A model generated the notes under the pieces. The model ran no database searches. It saw nothing but the letters and a program-made list of their open reading frames with translations, and was not told the origin of the DNA. From Plantago major (taxonomy: Eukaryota; Streptophyta; Magnoliopsida; Lamiales; Plantaginaceae), in contig CM048843.1 of NCBI GenBank assembly GCA_026545765.1, forward strand, positions 21,945,646-22,009,645: 64,000 nt of DNA, read 5' to 3'. Numbering within the stretch: the first letter of the stretch is position 1; every line of letters begins with the position of its first letter. Shown here in pieces: positions 22,201 to 33,680 of this stretch. A program made the position numbers and the translations under genes.

Positions 22201-24746
22201 CCACGGAACAATATCAAGTTGCGACCTTTTTGCATAAGGATTTCTCCAGAGAAGTGGCACACAAGTTAATTGGTGCAAGCCTTCAATCAGGCTAATGGTC
22301 AGACAAGATTACAGATGGCATTCAAGCCAGTCCTGCCCCAGACTCTACAATTTATTCCTTCTGAACAAGAGGAGGTTAATGGGCAGAAGATCACTATTCC
22401 TGAAGTGATTAATCTTGTATCTGAAGACGATGAGGAGGAAGAAATAGATGACAATAACTTTGATGAACCTCCCTCTGACCATCACAAAAAGGATGATGAT
22501 GATGCCCCTGCACCAGGGACGGGAGGGATTTCACAAGGACACATTGCCTCAGCCGCTGAAAAGCACACTGAGAGGACTTCACAGCAATCCCCTTCTCCAT
22601 CTCCTCAGAAATCTACTCATCCAACTTCCCAACACAAAGTTACTACTGAACAAGTGGTTGAGCACTCCGAGGGAACAACTCAGAAAATAACAGATGCACA
22701 AGCCAGAGTTGCTCAACTCAAACAACTGTTGGAAGAAGAACAACATCTACATCTTCAACTGGAAGAAAAGATAGCTGAATCAAGAGCAAAGCTCCAGAAG
22801 ATTGAAGATCAAACAATCAAGGAAATGGAAGCTTATGCTGAAATGAAAGAACTCCAGCTTGCTGTTCAAGCAATTGCTGAGGAATTAGATGCTGAACAAG
22901 TATCTAATGACAAGCATGATGCTAAGGCTGCATTCCAAGAAGATGTTCCATCCTCCTCACTGAAAGAAAAGAAACACACCTCTGAGATGGTTGCTGGACT
23001 AGAGAACATTGATGAAAATGTCCAAGAGGATGAAGATCACTAGGCTGATAACTCAGATGATGAAGAAGACAAGACTTTGGCAGAACACCGCAATGAACAC
23101 TTGGCGGTTTCACATTTGAAAAGGAAGCTGATTGCTCCTGACATATTCAGCAAGCTACCAAATGTCAACTCCAATGAATACTTGAACATATATCAAGTAC
23201 TGGCTAAATTGAAAAAGGAGTTATCTTCTCAAAACAAAGCCGCCATTGCATCAGTCCCTGCAGAACTAAAGTCATTCACTGAGCTCATCACTCAGAGAAC
23301 AACCAGTCTGGTCATTTCTCAGAAAGATCTAGGCATGGTTAAGGATGATGACCAAAACGTGGCTGCAAAAGATTTTGAAGAGGCGTGCTATGCTGCTGGA
23401 AAAGCAGATGCTGTTCAAGGCCCACTGGTAGAGCTTACTGATAAGGATACTGGTCTTATTAAACAAAATCAGGAGCTCAAGGCTGATCTGGAAAAGTTGG
23501 TTGCTGCTTACAACTCTCTGCAAGGGAACTTTAACTCTCTTTCAGAATCATTTGTGATTCTTAGTCAGTCAACAATGACTAAGGGGGAAGAATATCAAGA
23601 GGCTCAGAGAGGAAGAGGAAGAGGAAGAGGAAGAGGAAGCAAAGGAAAATCTGAACAACCACCTCTCAGAATAAATGAGCCCTCCTTCAGTCAGACTGCT
23701 CTACAGATAGTGGCCACCACTCAACTTCTTGAACAAGGAATGACAACAAGGGCCAGAGCACAGAAACCTCCAAAGAGTACCAAGGCTCCAAAGAGAAGAC
23801 AAGTAAGAGGGATTGATGAATCTTCTGAAGAAGAAGAAGAAGGCCAAATCAAATCCCTGGGCAATGAAGAAGGCTGCAAAAGTCTCACAAGAATTGATCT
23901 TGATGATGATGATGAAGAGACTGATGAAGATGAAGCTCCTCTTCACAGAAAAAGGAAAATTGAAAGCCTAACTGAGCCCATAGCTGCAAAGCCTTTGGCA
24001 GCTAAAACACTCTCTGAAAATACCAAGTCTATCCAGGGTGATTCTTCAAGCATTACCCCAAGGGAAAATTCAAGACAAAGGAGGAACAGGCTAAGAGCTG
24101 AACAAAGACAAAGTCAACTTCCACTCAGGCCAGAAGAAGCCAAAATTGAGTATGTGAAGAATGACAACTCCTCATCTCTGTGTGCATAAATCAGAAAAAT
24201 GGCTACTGGATTCTGGAACTCAGGCATTTACTGCTAAATTCAAGGTTTCCAGAACCAATCCATAAACAGCTCATGGCATGGAGAAAAGACAAGCCAATCT
24301 TGATTAACACCAACCACATCAAAGCATGGTTGGATTTTGAAGTAATCAAGAGAACATAAGCCATGAAGAAGGACCTCTCTGATGAATGTCCTTATGAAAA
24401 GCCAGATGATGTGCACAGAATTTCCAACATTACTGGAACATGCACAAGAGCAAGCCTTGCTGTGGAACCCTATGAGTCCTTCTACTTAACTGAAGATCAA
24501 TACAAGGGTGACATCAGATATCTAAAGATCATTTATGAATACTTCAAGCTATCAGATATCAGAATCGAGCATGCCTGGAAGTGGGGAAAGTATCTGTGGG
24601 TCAAGCACTTTGTCAAGAAAAATCCTACCAAAACCTACAAGGAAGTCTGTGGATTTGCCAGAGACACAAAGATGATTGTCAGAACTCTTCTCTATGATTA
24701 CTCTGATGATATCAAAAGGTTTGGTGATAGGAAATTTGCAGATTAA
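19218..24746 (+). pseudogene. Extra 3' coding region of copy A (env-like position, fossil)
   Basis: Over 5 kb of coding-like sequence follows pol in the same orientation. It begins MAPKRSTTQKSQ with INNRLVGNFNPDHWTSNHRM nearby. Lys/Arg-rich stretches, repeated DELINAAKE units, a long Gln/Glu coiled coil (ARVAQLKQLLEEEQ) and a conserved C-terminal block (YFKLSDIRIEHAWKWGKYLW, VCGFARDTK) follow. In SIRE-type elements this position holds an env-like gene, but I see no signal peptide or membrane-spanning segment, so the envelope label is not supported here. Broken, with several breaks. Copies B and C carry the same blocks. Confidence 0.65.
21120..22000 (+). other. Series of intron-like segments inside the 3' region (copy A)
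   Basis: Coding-like blocks of about 100-150 bases, several beginning GCTCAA or GCTCCAACTGAG and ending in AAG or GAG, alternate with AT-rich segments. Most of these start GTAT, GTGA or GTAA and end TTTCAG, CTCAG or TCATAG. Most contain CTCAGATATC or a near variant. The same alternation is kept in copy B at about 49560-50420. The segments look like spliceosomal introns between tandemly repeated exon-like blocks. Confidence 0.6.
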
Positions 24747-25116
24747 TCCATGGAGCTGTTTTGAAGACTTGAAGATTTTGAAGACTTGAAGACTAGTTTA
24801 TTAGGATGTCTACTTGGAGCTTGGTTACTCCTGTTGTCCTAATTTACTATGTATTTTTGTATCTTGCTGACTGAGCTAAATTGCATTATGTACTAAAGTT
24901 ATCTGAACTTTCTTTATAACATATCTGATGAACTTACTCTCAGATATCACTTTCTATAAAAGATAACTTGTCAGCAAAGATCACACCTTGTGATTTGGTT
25001 GATGTTTACTTTCTGCACTTAATTATATGAATTGAAAGATCATAAGAAATGATTAAGTGATGGATTGTTTCCTCATCCAGATTTGTAATAGGTCAGATAG
25101 TCATCGTTGACTGATC

Positions 25117-25130
25117 AAAATGGGGGAAAT
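25117..25130 (+). other. Polypurine tract of copy A
   Basis: AAAATGGGGGAAAT directly before the 3' LTR, the plus-strand primer site expected for an LTR element. Confidence 0.8.
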
Positions 25131-25131
25131 T

Positions 25132-27042
25132 TGTTAGGAATATCTGTTTATATTTTGATCAGCAACCTAATGACTTATCTTAGCTCAGAAAGGTGGTTAG
25201 TACTCTTGGTTCACTTGAACATTGTAAAAGAGGAAACTCACTAAGTATGATAGTCTAGCAAATCTTGTATAGGATGTTAGGTCTCGAAATGTAATTTTTA
25301 TTTTCTAAAGAAGACCAAGAAGAAGACTTCAAAGAGAAAAGTTCAACGGATTTGAAGATTTGAAGACTGCACAAGATTGCTGAAGACAAAGGTTTTTCAG
25401 ATACCCATGTCCAGATATCTTGAAGAAACAAGTGTTTCGAAACACAAGTGTTGCAAAAGATATCTGAGAATAAAAGGTTTATGAGACGAGGAAAGTGCCC
25501 ACAGATATCTACACTCAGATACCCTGGATATAAACTATGTTTCTGAAAAAGAAATATTTTATAACAAAGTTGTTTCAACAAATGGTATATGGAGTTGTGA
25601 TAATCGATGGAAAAGAACATGCAAAGTTTCAGAAAACTCTGATTGTATAAAGATCTCTGATACCATGCATAGTTCCGTTGGCACTACAAGACAAAATATA
25701 GTACAGTGCATTAAAAGCATGACGAAATGTCCGAACAAAAGCGGTAACCGAAGAATAAGACAAACCTCATAAGATTACTATATTCAGATATCAATAGTTT
25801 GAATTTGATTTAAACTATGGATACTATTCAAACGACACTCAAATTCATCTATAAATATCAACACTTAGCACACAACACAACACACATAAACACACACATA
25901 CACACACCACCACACACACTACTCTTTACTTACTTACAATTTACCTTCAAGCTTTCTTCGATTCTAAGTAGCTAAAAAAGTCAAGTTTGATCCTTAACAA
26001 GCATTGTTATGTCTGTGGGAGTTGAAGGAAGGAACTAAGATTCTCAGATTCATTTTTCTTCAAACACACTTACATACTAGAGGTCGAGAAGAACAAGATA
26101 TACATTGAAAAAAAAGTTAATTATACTTGATTCATAGAGCTATCCTAATAATGAAATAAGTTATTTAAGAAGCTCATTGAGAACACACACTACATAAAAT
26201 AACATCGAACAATACTCACACACACTCTTTCTCAACTACTTACCTTAACCTTTTCTCATGCACCAAAGCTCCTGATCTAAGCTTTACAAAAAAGTTCTAA
26301 GTCCGATCCGATCCCAAAGCAAGCTTTATTGAAGAAGGAGTAACTAAGAGATTTCATAAGAGAGATTTTCTTTTTCAACACACAATACAATAGACTTGGT
26401 CAAAAGAAAGAGAGATATACATATGAAAAAGTGTATTTAATATACTTGATTCAGAGCTATCTCAATAATACAATAATTTATTTTAAAAAGTCTCACGACA
26501 AAACAACCCTAAAACCAACACCATATTGGCGTGGAGTATAGGAAGTACTTAGTTTGGGAAACTAAGGAATAACTCCAAGGTTCTTGAGCACAGAAGTACT
26601 TAGCTTGGGAAGCTAAGGAATAGCTCAAAAGGTTTCGAGTACATGAGAAGTACTTGTTGTGAAAGCGGGAATAACTCGGGGAACAACACTTGGTTGGGAA
26701 CCTAGTGTATTTAGGAATCAATGTAAGATATCTATAAGGTTAACTCATTTATCCGTCTTAGTGGATTCTAGGTGAGAAAGGCGAAGTGGATTAGTTGAAG
26801 GATTATGCCACCTTGGATACCACTATAAAAAGACTTGTTATTTACTTCGCAGCTTTATTACTTGCTTTACTTATCTTGCAAAGTACTTACACATCTTCTT
26901 TGAGCACGTGCACTTATCACATAAGAGTCTTCCGCTCTCTGAAATTAAGTATCAGATATCTGAGAAACTGTGTTTATCGACAAAAATTTTAAAAGACTAT
27001 TCACCCCCCTAGTCTTTTACTTTGCCGTTATCTGGACCAACA
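25132..27042 (+). repeat. 3' LTR of SIRE-type copy A, enlarged
   Basis: 1911 bp against 1650 bp for its partner. The extra length comes mainly from a second, diverged version of the segment from the AACACAC-rich stretch to the TTATTTAAGAAGCTC block (about 25870-26490). The first 700 bases and last 500 bases stay close to the 5' LTR. Confidence 0.9.
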
Positions 27043-27229
27043 CTAATCGACCGCGGTGGTGGCTTGGTGATTCTGGTGAGGTTGAGGGCAATCTGAGGGG
27101 AGGATGGTGTAGCTGATCCATGGAAGATATTGGAGACCTTTAGTCGCTGTTGTTCATATTTTGAGAAATGAAGACGGAAATATATACTGCTTTTGGGTTT
27201 TCATTTCTTTTTCCCAGTTCGCGAATTAA

Positions 27230-27461
27230 GGCTTCATTTGGTTTGAGAAAAAATGGGGGAAAAGAAAGAAAATAAGGGAAAATAAGATTTTCCTGGAAAA
27301 TGTGAGGAAAAACAACTTTACTTATTTTGTGGAGATAGATGTATTTTATATAGATTTTTATAAATTTTTTAGGATTTATTGGGAACTACCAAATGATGGA
27401 AAATAAAATTTTCCCCTATTTTTTTTCTTTTCCCCAATTTTCCCTCGAAACAAATGAAGCC
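27230..27461. mobile_element. Tourist-like MITE nested in the Mutator-like element
   Basis: Ends GGCTTCATTTGGTTTGAG and GGCTTCATTTGTTTCGAG in inverse orientation, with TAA on each side, the preferred PIF/Harbinger target. The matching left arm of the host element lacks it. Confidence 0.75.
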
Positions 27462-27688
27462 TAAGGGGAAGAATTGGGAGGTGAATTAATACTAATTCAC
27501 GAGTTCTTTTGAATTGGGGACGAACTAGACCTAATTTTAATTCGCCTAGCCGGAATTGTCACCGGAGTACCAAAATAAAAAATGTAAAGAACTTACAGGA
27601 CCAATTGTGACAGTTTAAAGCACACAGGACCAAATGGGCAGAGCATCAAACATACATGACCAAATGGAGTATTTTTCCGAAAGTTACT

Positions 27689-28928
27689 CTTAACAATATT
27701 AACTTCAAATAAAGTACCACGAAGTCTCATGAGAGACGGTTACAACTTATGTTATCAATAAAACCATTCATGTTATTAATTAAAACGTCTATGCTGTTAA
27801 TGAAATAATTTTTTTCTAATATAATAAAACATCAATCTTTATATCATAAACGTTTTAATTAATAACATCGAAGATTTTATTATTAATCTAGAGACCGTAT
27901 CTCAGCAGACTTACTCATAAAGTACAACCAATACAATATTATATTACAAAAAAATTGGTGGAACCTTCTATGGGGTCGAAAGAAGTATTAAATTGAGTAA
28001 TTAAAACACTTGAATATAAGGGTATTAAAAAGCGATTTTTATAAGATGATTTTTTTATTTTCACAATTTTCTTATGAATTTTTTAATACCTAGTAAAGAT
28101 CGTTGTTATGTTTTAGTTTCTGGTCCACATCTGCCAATGGTTGATCTCAAATTCTCCTTTGTCTCACTTGTGTTTAAATTGTGAAAGCTGGAGTTAGCTG
28201 GTACTTCTTGAGTTCACGTTTGTCAATTTCCCTGATAGACCCCCAAACTCTCCGGGTTCTCGATCTTGGACAGTTGCGTCGCACATTCAGCAAAACAGTG
28301 CGAGTCACACCCACTAATATATTTCGTGGATGATTTATAACTACAAAATCAACGCAATAGTCATAGATTCGGAATAGATAATAACTTCCCAGAATATATA
28401 TTCTACAGAGGCGTCTCAACTCTCAACCATGTCACCTTCTGCATTTTTCCAAAAGTTGTATTGTAGCATTCGTATCATGCAGCCGTGCCAATGTCAATCA
28501 AGTTTAGCAAGTGGTGAGCGATCAATGTAATCTAAGAAGTAAGAAGTATAGGACTCGATTACGAACAATAGAAAGAGAGAGAGAAACAAAACTGACTCCA
28601 GAAAAAACACCAACGGAAAATTACTCTGACCACAAACAGTTGCCTCATATCCGGACCAACAGATTCTAGTACACCAAGGGAGTACACTAAACAGTTTCTT
28701 ACGATGAAATGACCAGTTCATTTTTACCTCAAAGTAAAAAGTATTAGGCACATGAAATCTGTTCGCTCACAATAGTTTAAAAGAGCACAACACAATGTTT
28801 GAGAATAACAATGGTGCAGGATGAAGTAACCATTACAAATTCCAAGGGATTCAGATGTAAACATGTACTTACATATACCAACATTTCTGGTGGTTGGTGT
28901 GCTTTAGAGGTCTTTGCCTCGTTTCTCT
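27689..28928. other. Intergenic sequence downstream of the resistance gene
   Basis: No gene was recognised. The part nearest the resistance gene presumably includes its 3' UTR. Two short minus-strand frames (28174-28419, 28494-28751) resemble nothing known. Confidence 0.4.
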
Positions 28929-29023
28929 TCAATCCCATCGACGGTTTGAATTTCTGAAATAATAATAATAATTAAAATGTAACTAAATGAAACAATACAC
29001 AGGATTGAATCAATAATGACAAG

Positions 29024-29098
<75 letters not shown>

Positions 29099-31728
29099 GT
29101 ATATATATATACTTACTGAGTTTCAAATCGAAAATTATCAGTTGCCAAGTTATCTAATTTATTCTTGCCCGAGTAGCGTACTCGGACTTGAAGGCCAGCA
29201 TCCCCGTTATCTTCCAGTTCCTGTTGTATATTCTTGGCAGAAATGACCACAGCTTCGCTGCAGGATTCCAGCTGAATCGACTGCAATGTAGGTATTTCTC
29301 CAATACCTGGAGGAATCTCCATATGCATTCCTCCCAGAAAAAGATGTTCAAGTCTTGGAAAGTGAGTGTGGTCTGCTATCCAGTACATGAGATCACAACC
29401 AACAATTAACAGAAACTTCAACCGAACAAACTCATCTTCAACCGGCATCCACTCTTTTCCTGTGACAGCATCGGCTTTCAGTTTCAGCACTTGAAGATGC
29501 GGCAGTGAACCAATCTTTGTCATGTCTTCCCAGTAAAGTTCAGTGGCAAATAGAGTTAATTTTGTAAGTGACCTTGGGAACGGGAGATATAACAGCACTT
29601 TAGGCCGCTTTGGACACCTTACGCCACGAATAATGAAAGCTAGTGATTCTAGTTTCTTCAGAAGTTGAAGATTCTTTTGACAAAATTCCTCCAAATCGCC
29701 AGTGGTATAAAATGATAATCTCAACTTTTTAATGTTGGGCATTCTCATGACTGCTTCCTCAGTACACCGGAAATTCTTTACCCCATTTAGCGTATGAAGT
29801 TTCTCTAAAGCAACACGACTAGGTTGATTAGGGGGATCTGGGAGATAAAATGTGTTGTTGAACTCAATATGTTTGAGTTCAGTCATCTCCCAAATTTTCA
29901 TAGGTGCAGTAGTCTCATCTGAAGCACATTGAACAATTAGTATCTGTATATTCCACAATAGGCCTAGTGAAGAAGGAAATGACATGGAAGTCGAATTCCA
30001 ATCTGAGTTAACTGTAATGTGGCGCGAGTTAACTAACTGGAAAACATCATCTAGTGAATATCTACCTCTTGTTGATCTCAGACCTTTCTTAGCCATATTA
30101 AAAACCCTCAGCAACCTAAAATTTCTCAACGGCAAAACCTCATCCAAATCACATATCAAGGAACGGGCGAGAGATTCTACCTTCAGGGTAACAAGGACAT
30201 CCGAAAGGTATTCTTCTCTTAATGTGCTTTGAATACAGATGCGACGTTGGCTGCTTAAGCATTGCACATTACCATGGTTACCCGTATTTGGGACATAAAA
30301 AAAGTTTTCTTTATGTGCTTCCCTTAGGCTTAAATCCCTCATGAGATCATGAATCTTGCAAAATTTCATTTTCCCAGTAGATCCCCATGCATGAACAAAA
30401 ATGAGATTTCTGCTAACAAGCTCAGTTAGGCACTCATTTCCTACTACTTCCAAGTCTTTGGAACTATTCGGTTTCAAAATTCCTTCAGCAATCCATAGAT
30501 TGATGAGCCATGAAACACGAATTTCTTCGTCTTCAAGAAAAACTCCCATATAGAGGAAACACGGTTTTAAATGAATAGGCAGACTACTGTAGCTTAAAGA
30601 CAATATATGCATACAATGCTCATCATCCTCTGAGCTTATCACAGAGTTTGTATTCCTGGCAACAGACTCCCAGTATCCTTTCGTTCTCTCAGACTTTTTG
30701 AGAAGTCCCCCAATCACAGTTATCGATAATGGCAGCCCTTTACAATTCTTAACAATCTTTCGTCCAACTTCCTGCAATTCAAAAGGACAATCTTCTTGCG
30801 CAAACACCCTTTCACAAAATAGGTCCCAACTTTTATCCTCATTCAGAAAATTCATTTGAAGACGACAGGAACCAAAATGAGCAGCTATGCTTGATAGCCT
30901 TGTAGTCATAATGATTCTACTATGATTACCGTTATTTGGAAAATACGACTTTACCATCTCCCAAGCCTTTAAACTCCAAATGTCATCCATCACAACCAAA
31001 TATCTCCAACCGAAATACATTTTGTATAAGCGCTCCCCTAACTTGTCATCATTCAATGTTTCTAAAACCCCAGGCCCATCCATCCCATGTTTAGATTCAT
31101 TCAAGAGTTTGAATAGAATTTGCCTTCGACTGAAGTCTTGAGATATTGTAACCCATGAACGAATATCAAATCGCTGCACGATATCAGGCTTATCATAAAC
31201 AGTTTTGGCAAGTGTGGACTTACCTGCACCACCCATTCCAACAATCGGGATAACTAGGCGACTAGATTGCCCTCCAGTTAGCCATTTCATGATCTGGAGT
31301 GATTCCTCGTCAAATCCTACCATAGTAGTCTTTCCAGAATGAGAGAAATCATCAGAAGTAATAGTTCTTGTGATTTGCAGATGTTCAACTTTGATCTTCA
31401 TCAGTTCGTTCTTGATGACATCCATGTATTCCGTTACTTTTTCTATAGCCTGAGACGTGAGAGATGGGCTCTGACTTGCAGATGTAGTAATTACATTGAC
31501 GACATGAGATTCGATGAAATCTTCGGCTGTATGAGCTGCATTTACTATTTGGCTCTCCCAACTTTTGACCTCTTCAGAAAAAGTATTTTCCAGGAAATGA
31601 ATCAAGAAGCTAACTTTGTCAAGTAGATATCCGAGCAGCCTTTTGTCGATATGCAGGGGAAGGCGGGTCTCGGATTGGACACGGTTCAGAACATGCATAA
31701 GAGAAATCAAAGCTGCATAAGCCGCCAT
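28929..31728 (-). CDS. CC-NBS-LRR disease-resistance protein, R1/late-blight type
   Basis: Intracellular immune receptor. The first exon alone encodes 871 residues. N-terminal Rx-type coiled coil with AEDFIESHVV (residues 68-77, the EDVID position). NB-ARC: P-loop GMGGAGKST (164-172), RNBS-A FDIRSWVTISQDF (187-199), kinase-2 YLVVMDDIW (243-251), RNBS-B SRIIMTTR (270-277), GLPL (331-334), RNBS-D CFLYMGVFLED (390-400). The MHD position reads IHD (459-461), a common variant in R1-like proteins. Irregular leucine-rich repeats run from about 490 to 850. All switch motifs are intact and no break is seen. The first frame ends in Gln-stop, but that stop lies inside a perfect GTAAGT donor. Splicing from 29117 to 28953 (acceptor TTATTTCAG) would add NSNRRWD and a TGA at 28931-28929, for 878 residues. 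The start is the first Met, immediately before the coiled coil. Transposons flank it on both sides. Confidence 0.88.
29035..29110. repeat. (TA)n microsatellite in the probable last intron
   Basis: About 35 TA units with a few interruptions, starting a few bases after the GTAAGT donor of the resistance gene. Confidence 0.9.
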
Positions 31729-33569
31729 GTCTGATTGATTATAACTCTAAGCTTTATCAGAGATTTCTTCCAAGTAGATCAATCCTGGGGCGGTCGCAGA
31801 TCCATCATTGGACTTTGGGGATGCTTTCTGGCAGGAATGACAAAATCGAAGAGCTGCCCCAACAAGTTTACAACTGCAATGTTCGAATATTGTGAATTGG
31901 TCAGTATCATATCATTGTGAAGATGACAATCATTCTTAATTTGATCCTGAGGCTTTCTGTACTAGCACACCTGGAAAACATCTATTATAATGTTCTAGCA
32001 GGCAAGTGTAAGAAATCTAAACTGCAGAATATAAAGAATGATGACACGTTGGCTTGGCCGACTTGCCTTTGCCATTCTGACTTGTTTTGTATTTATCGCG
32101 GTCTAACTGCAAAGATTAAATCTTACTATCGTTACCTTTTTTTTTTTTGGAAACAGATATCATACTTTCATTATCCAAAAATCAAACGTACGTACAAAAA
32201 GCGATTCAGCCTAATCAAAGGCACTACAAAACCATATAAACAAAAAATCAACCTATCATCACATGTCCAACATGGACCTTGGCAAATAAGAAAGATTCTG
32301 ATTTATCTTCAGATATCCTAACAGCTAACAGATCAACCAAATGAATCCATGTTCTAGCAATGTAATGCTAATGAAATTGAACCACCAAGCACTTGAGCTA
32401 TTTAAGACAAGCAAAGGAAATGATAAAACAAAGAATGAGTCAGGAACTAACTCTGAGCAGCAGTTGGAATTCTTGGTTGCATGAGGACATGATCAGCATG
32501 ATTATTCACAGATCTGAATGAAATATAAAATGCCAAAAGTTAATAGTTCAGCAGCAGTTTATCAAGGTTCTGTTTCTAGACATTAAATTATAGGCTTTCC
32601 TTACACAAACCTCCCCAGGATGATTGACATATACACATGAACCAGTATTGCGTTAGTTATTATATATAGAACCCACATTGTTAATTGTCAACAACTCAAC
32701 ATTAAAATCATGATGAAAATATTAAACTGCTCATTAAAACCCAAAAACAAATTAAAATAACATCAAAGAAAATCAATAAAACTAAAAATAAAACATATAC
32801 TCCCTTACATTTGTTTAGATAGATATGACAGACTTGAGTTAATCTAATTTATGCATCGTATGGATGATTGTAGCTCTAAGGTTATACATGTATATATACA
32901 GAATATGATGAATGTCATTATTATGAGACACATGTACTAGGCATGGATGCATGAGTACAAAATAGTATAAATACCCATGTACTCTATCCATTTATATTTT
33001 ATAATGAGTTGCAAGTTGATATGAGTTGTTATGAGAGAAAATTCATAAGTACTATCATCCACTCCCTTCCTCTAAATTTTGATTGAACGGTTTGACATTC
33101 AGCCAAGTAGAGAGTCATAGTGAACGGAGAGCAAGCCACTTACGAGCATAAAAACTAAAAAGGAACCCAACAAGGTGAGGCCCATTTGAATCAGAGGATT
33201 TCTTGGCACAAGAACCACTAGCCCATCATCATGAAACGAGATCATATGGATTCATTCATACTGCCTTTTCTTTTCTTGCTCATGGAGGTGTACCATCATC
33301 ATAAATAATACAATTGTTTGAGTCAAATATATATATTTTTTTTTCTTATTTTTCACTTTTTACTGAACGTTTCACACGTTATGTACGGATAAGAACAAAT
33401 ATTATAATTGATTGTATATTTTTCTAACTGGCTACTTCTATAAAACATGTATGCATTTCTTATCAAATACTCCATGTAATTATACTACATAGTAAAACTA
33501 GTTTAGCTAATAACTGCAATAATGCTCACGATTAAAAAAATCTAATATGTGCATGTTATATGAACTAGA
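31729..33569. other. Upstream region of the resistance gene, no gene recognised
   Basis: On the minus strand this is 5' flank and presumably promoter and 5' UTR. I could not fix a TATA box or a 5' UTR intron with confidence. No transposon ends were recognised. Confidence 0.4.
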
Positions 33570-33680
33570 TTACACTAAGGCTTTGTTATCTTCGTCTGAA
33601 CAAAACTTATAAAAAAAAAAAACTAAACAAATCTGAACTGAAATTAATGAGTTTTCAGACGAAGAGACGTGTTAGTGATT
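33570..33680. repeat. Small inverted-repeat element (possible MITE)
   Basis: ATCTTCGTCTGAA near the left and TTTTCAGACGAAGAG near the right are inverse, and CACTAA lies at both outer edges in inverse orientation. About 110 bp, AT-rich inside. Family not settled. Confidence 0.4.

Larger units (their letters stand above)
10790..27042 (+). mobile_element. SIRE/Maximus-type Ty1/copia element, copy A (broken)
   Basis: Two long TGTTAGG...CAACA repeats flank the element, and CTAAT occurs exactly on both outer sides (10785-10789 and 27043-27047). A tRNA-Met-type primer site follows the first repeat and a purine tract precedes the second. Order inside: gag, protease, integrase, reverse transcriptase, RNase H, then more than 5 kb of extra coding sequence. 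Copia order plus a large 3' region places it near the SIRE/Maximus lineage. It is structurally complete but its coding parts are broken, with roughly a dozen breaks. The two LTRs are nearly alike over their first 700 bases but patchily different in the middle, so an age from LTR divergence would be unreliable. Confidence 0.9.
10254..27678. mobile_element. Mutator-like element with long TIRs, split by a copia element
   Basis: The left arm starts GGAAAAATACTCCATTTGGT and the right arm ends in its inverse. The match runs about 215 bp, including a thrice-repeated TTTGGTCCTGTA word and the AATTCACGAGTTCTTTTGAA block. The ten bases GAAAGTTACT occur immediately outside both ends, a perfect target duplication of Mutator-like size. 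Without the copia insertion (10790-27042) and a Tourist MITE (27230-27461) the element would be about 0.9-1 kb, non-autonomous and without a transposase gene. The nesting gives the order: this element first, the other two later. Confidence 0.75.

Noticed and set aside
19218-24746. Calling the 3' region an envelope gene
   Set aside because: Position fits SIRE-type elements, but no signal peptide, membrane segment or Cys pattern was seen.
29016-29246. Plus-strand frame starting with Ile-Tyr repeats
   Set aside because: It reads the (TA)n repeat and then the antisense of the resistance gene.
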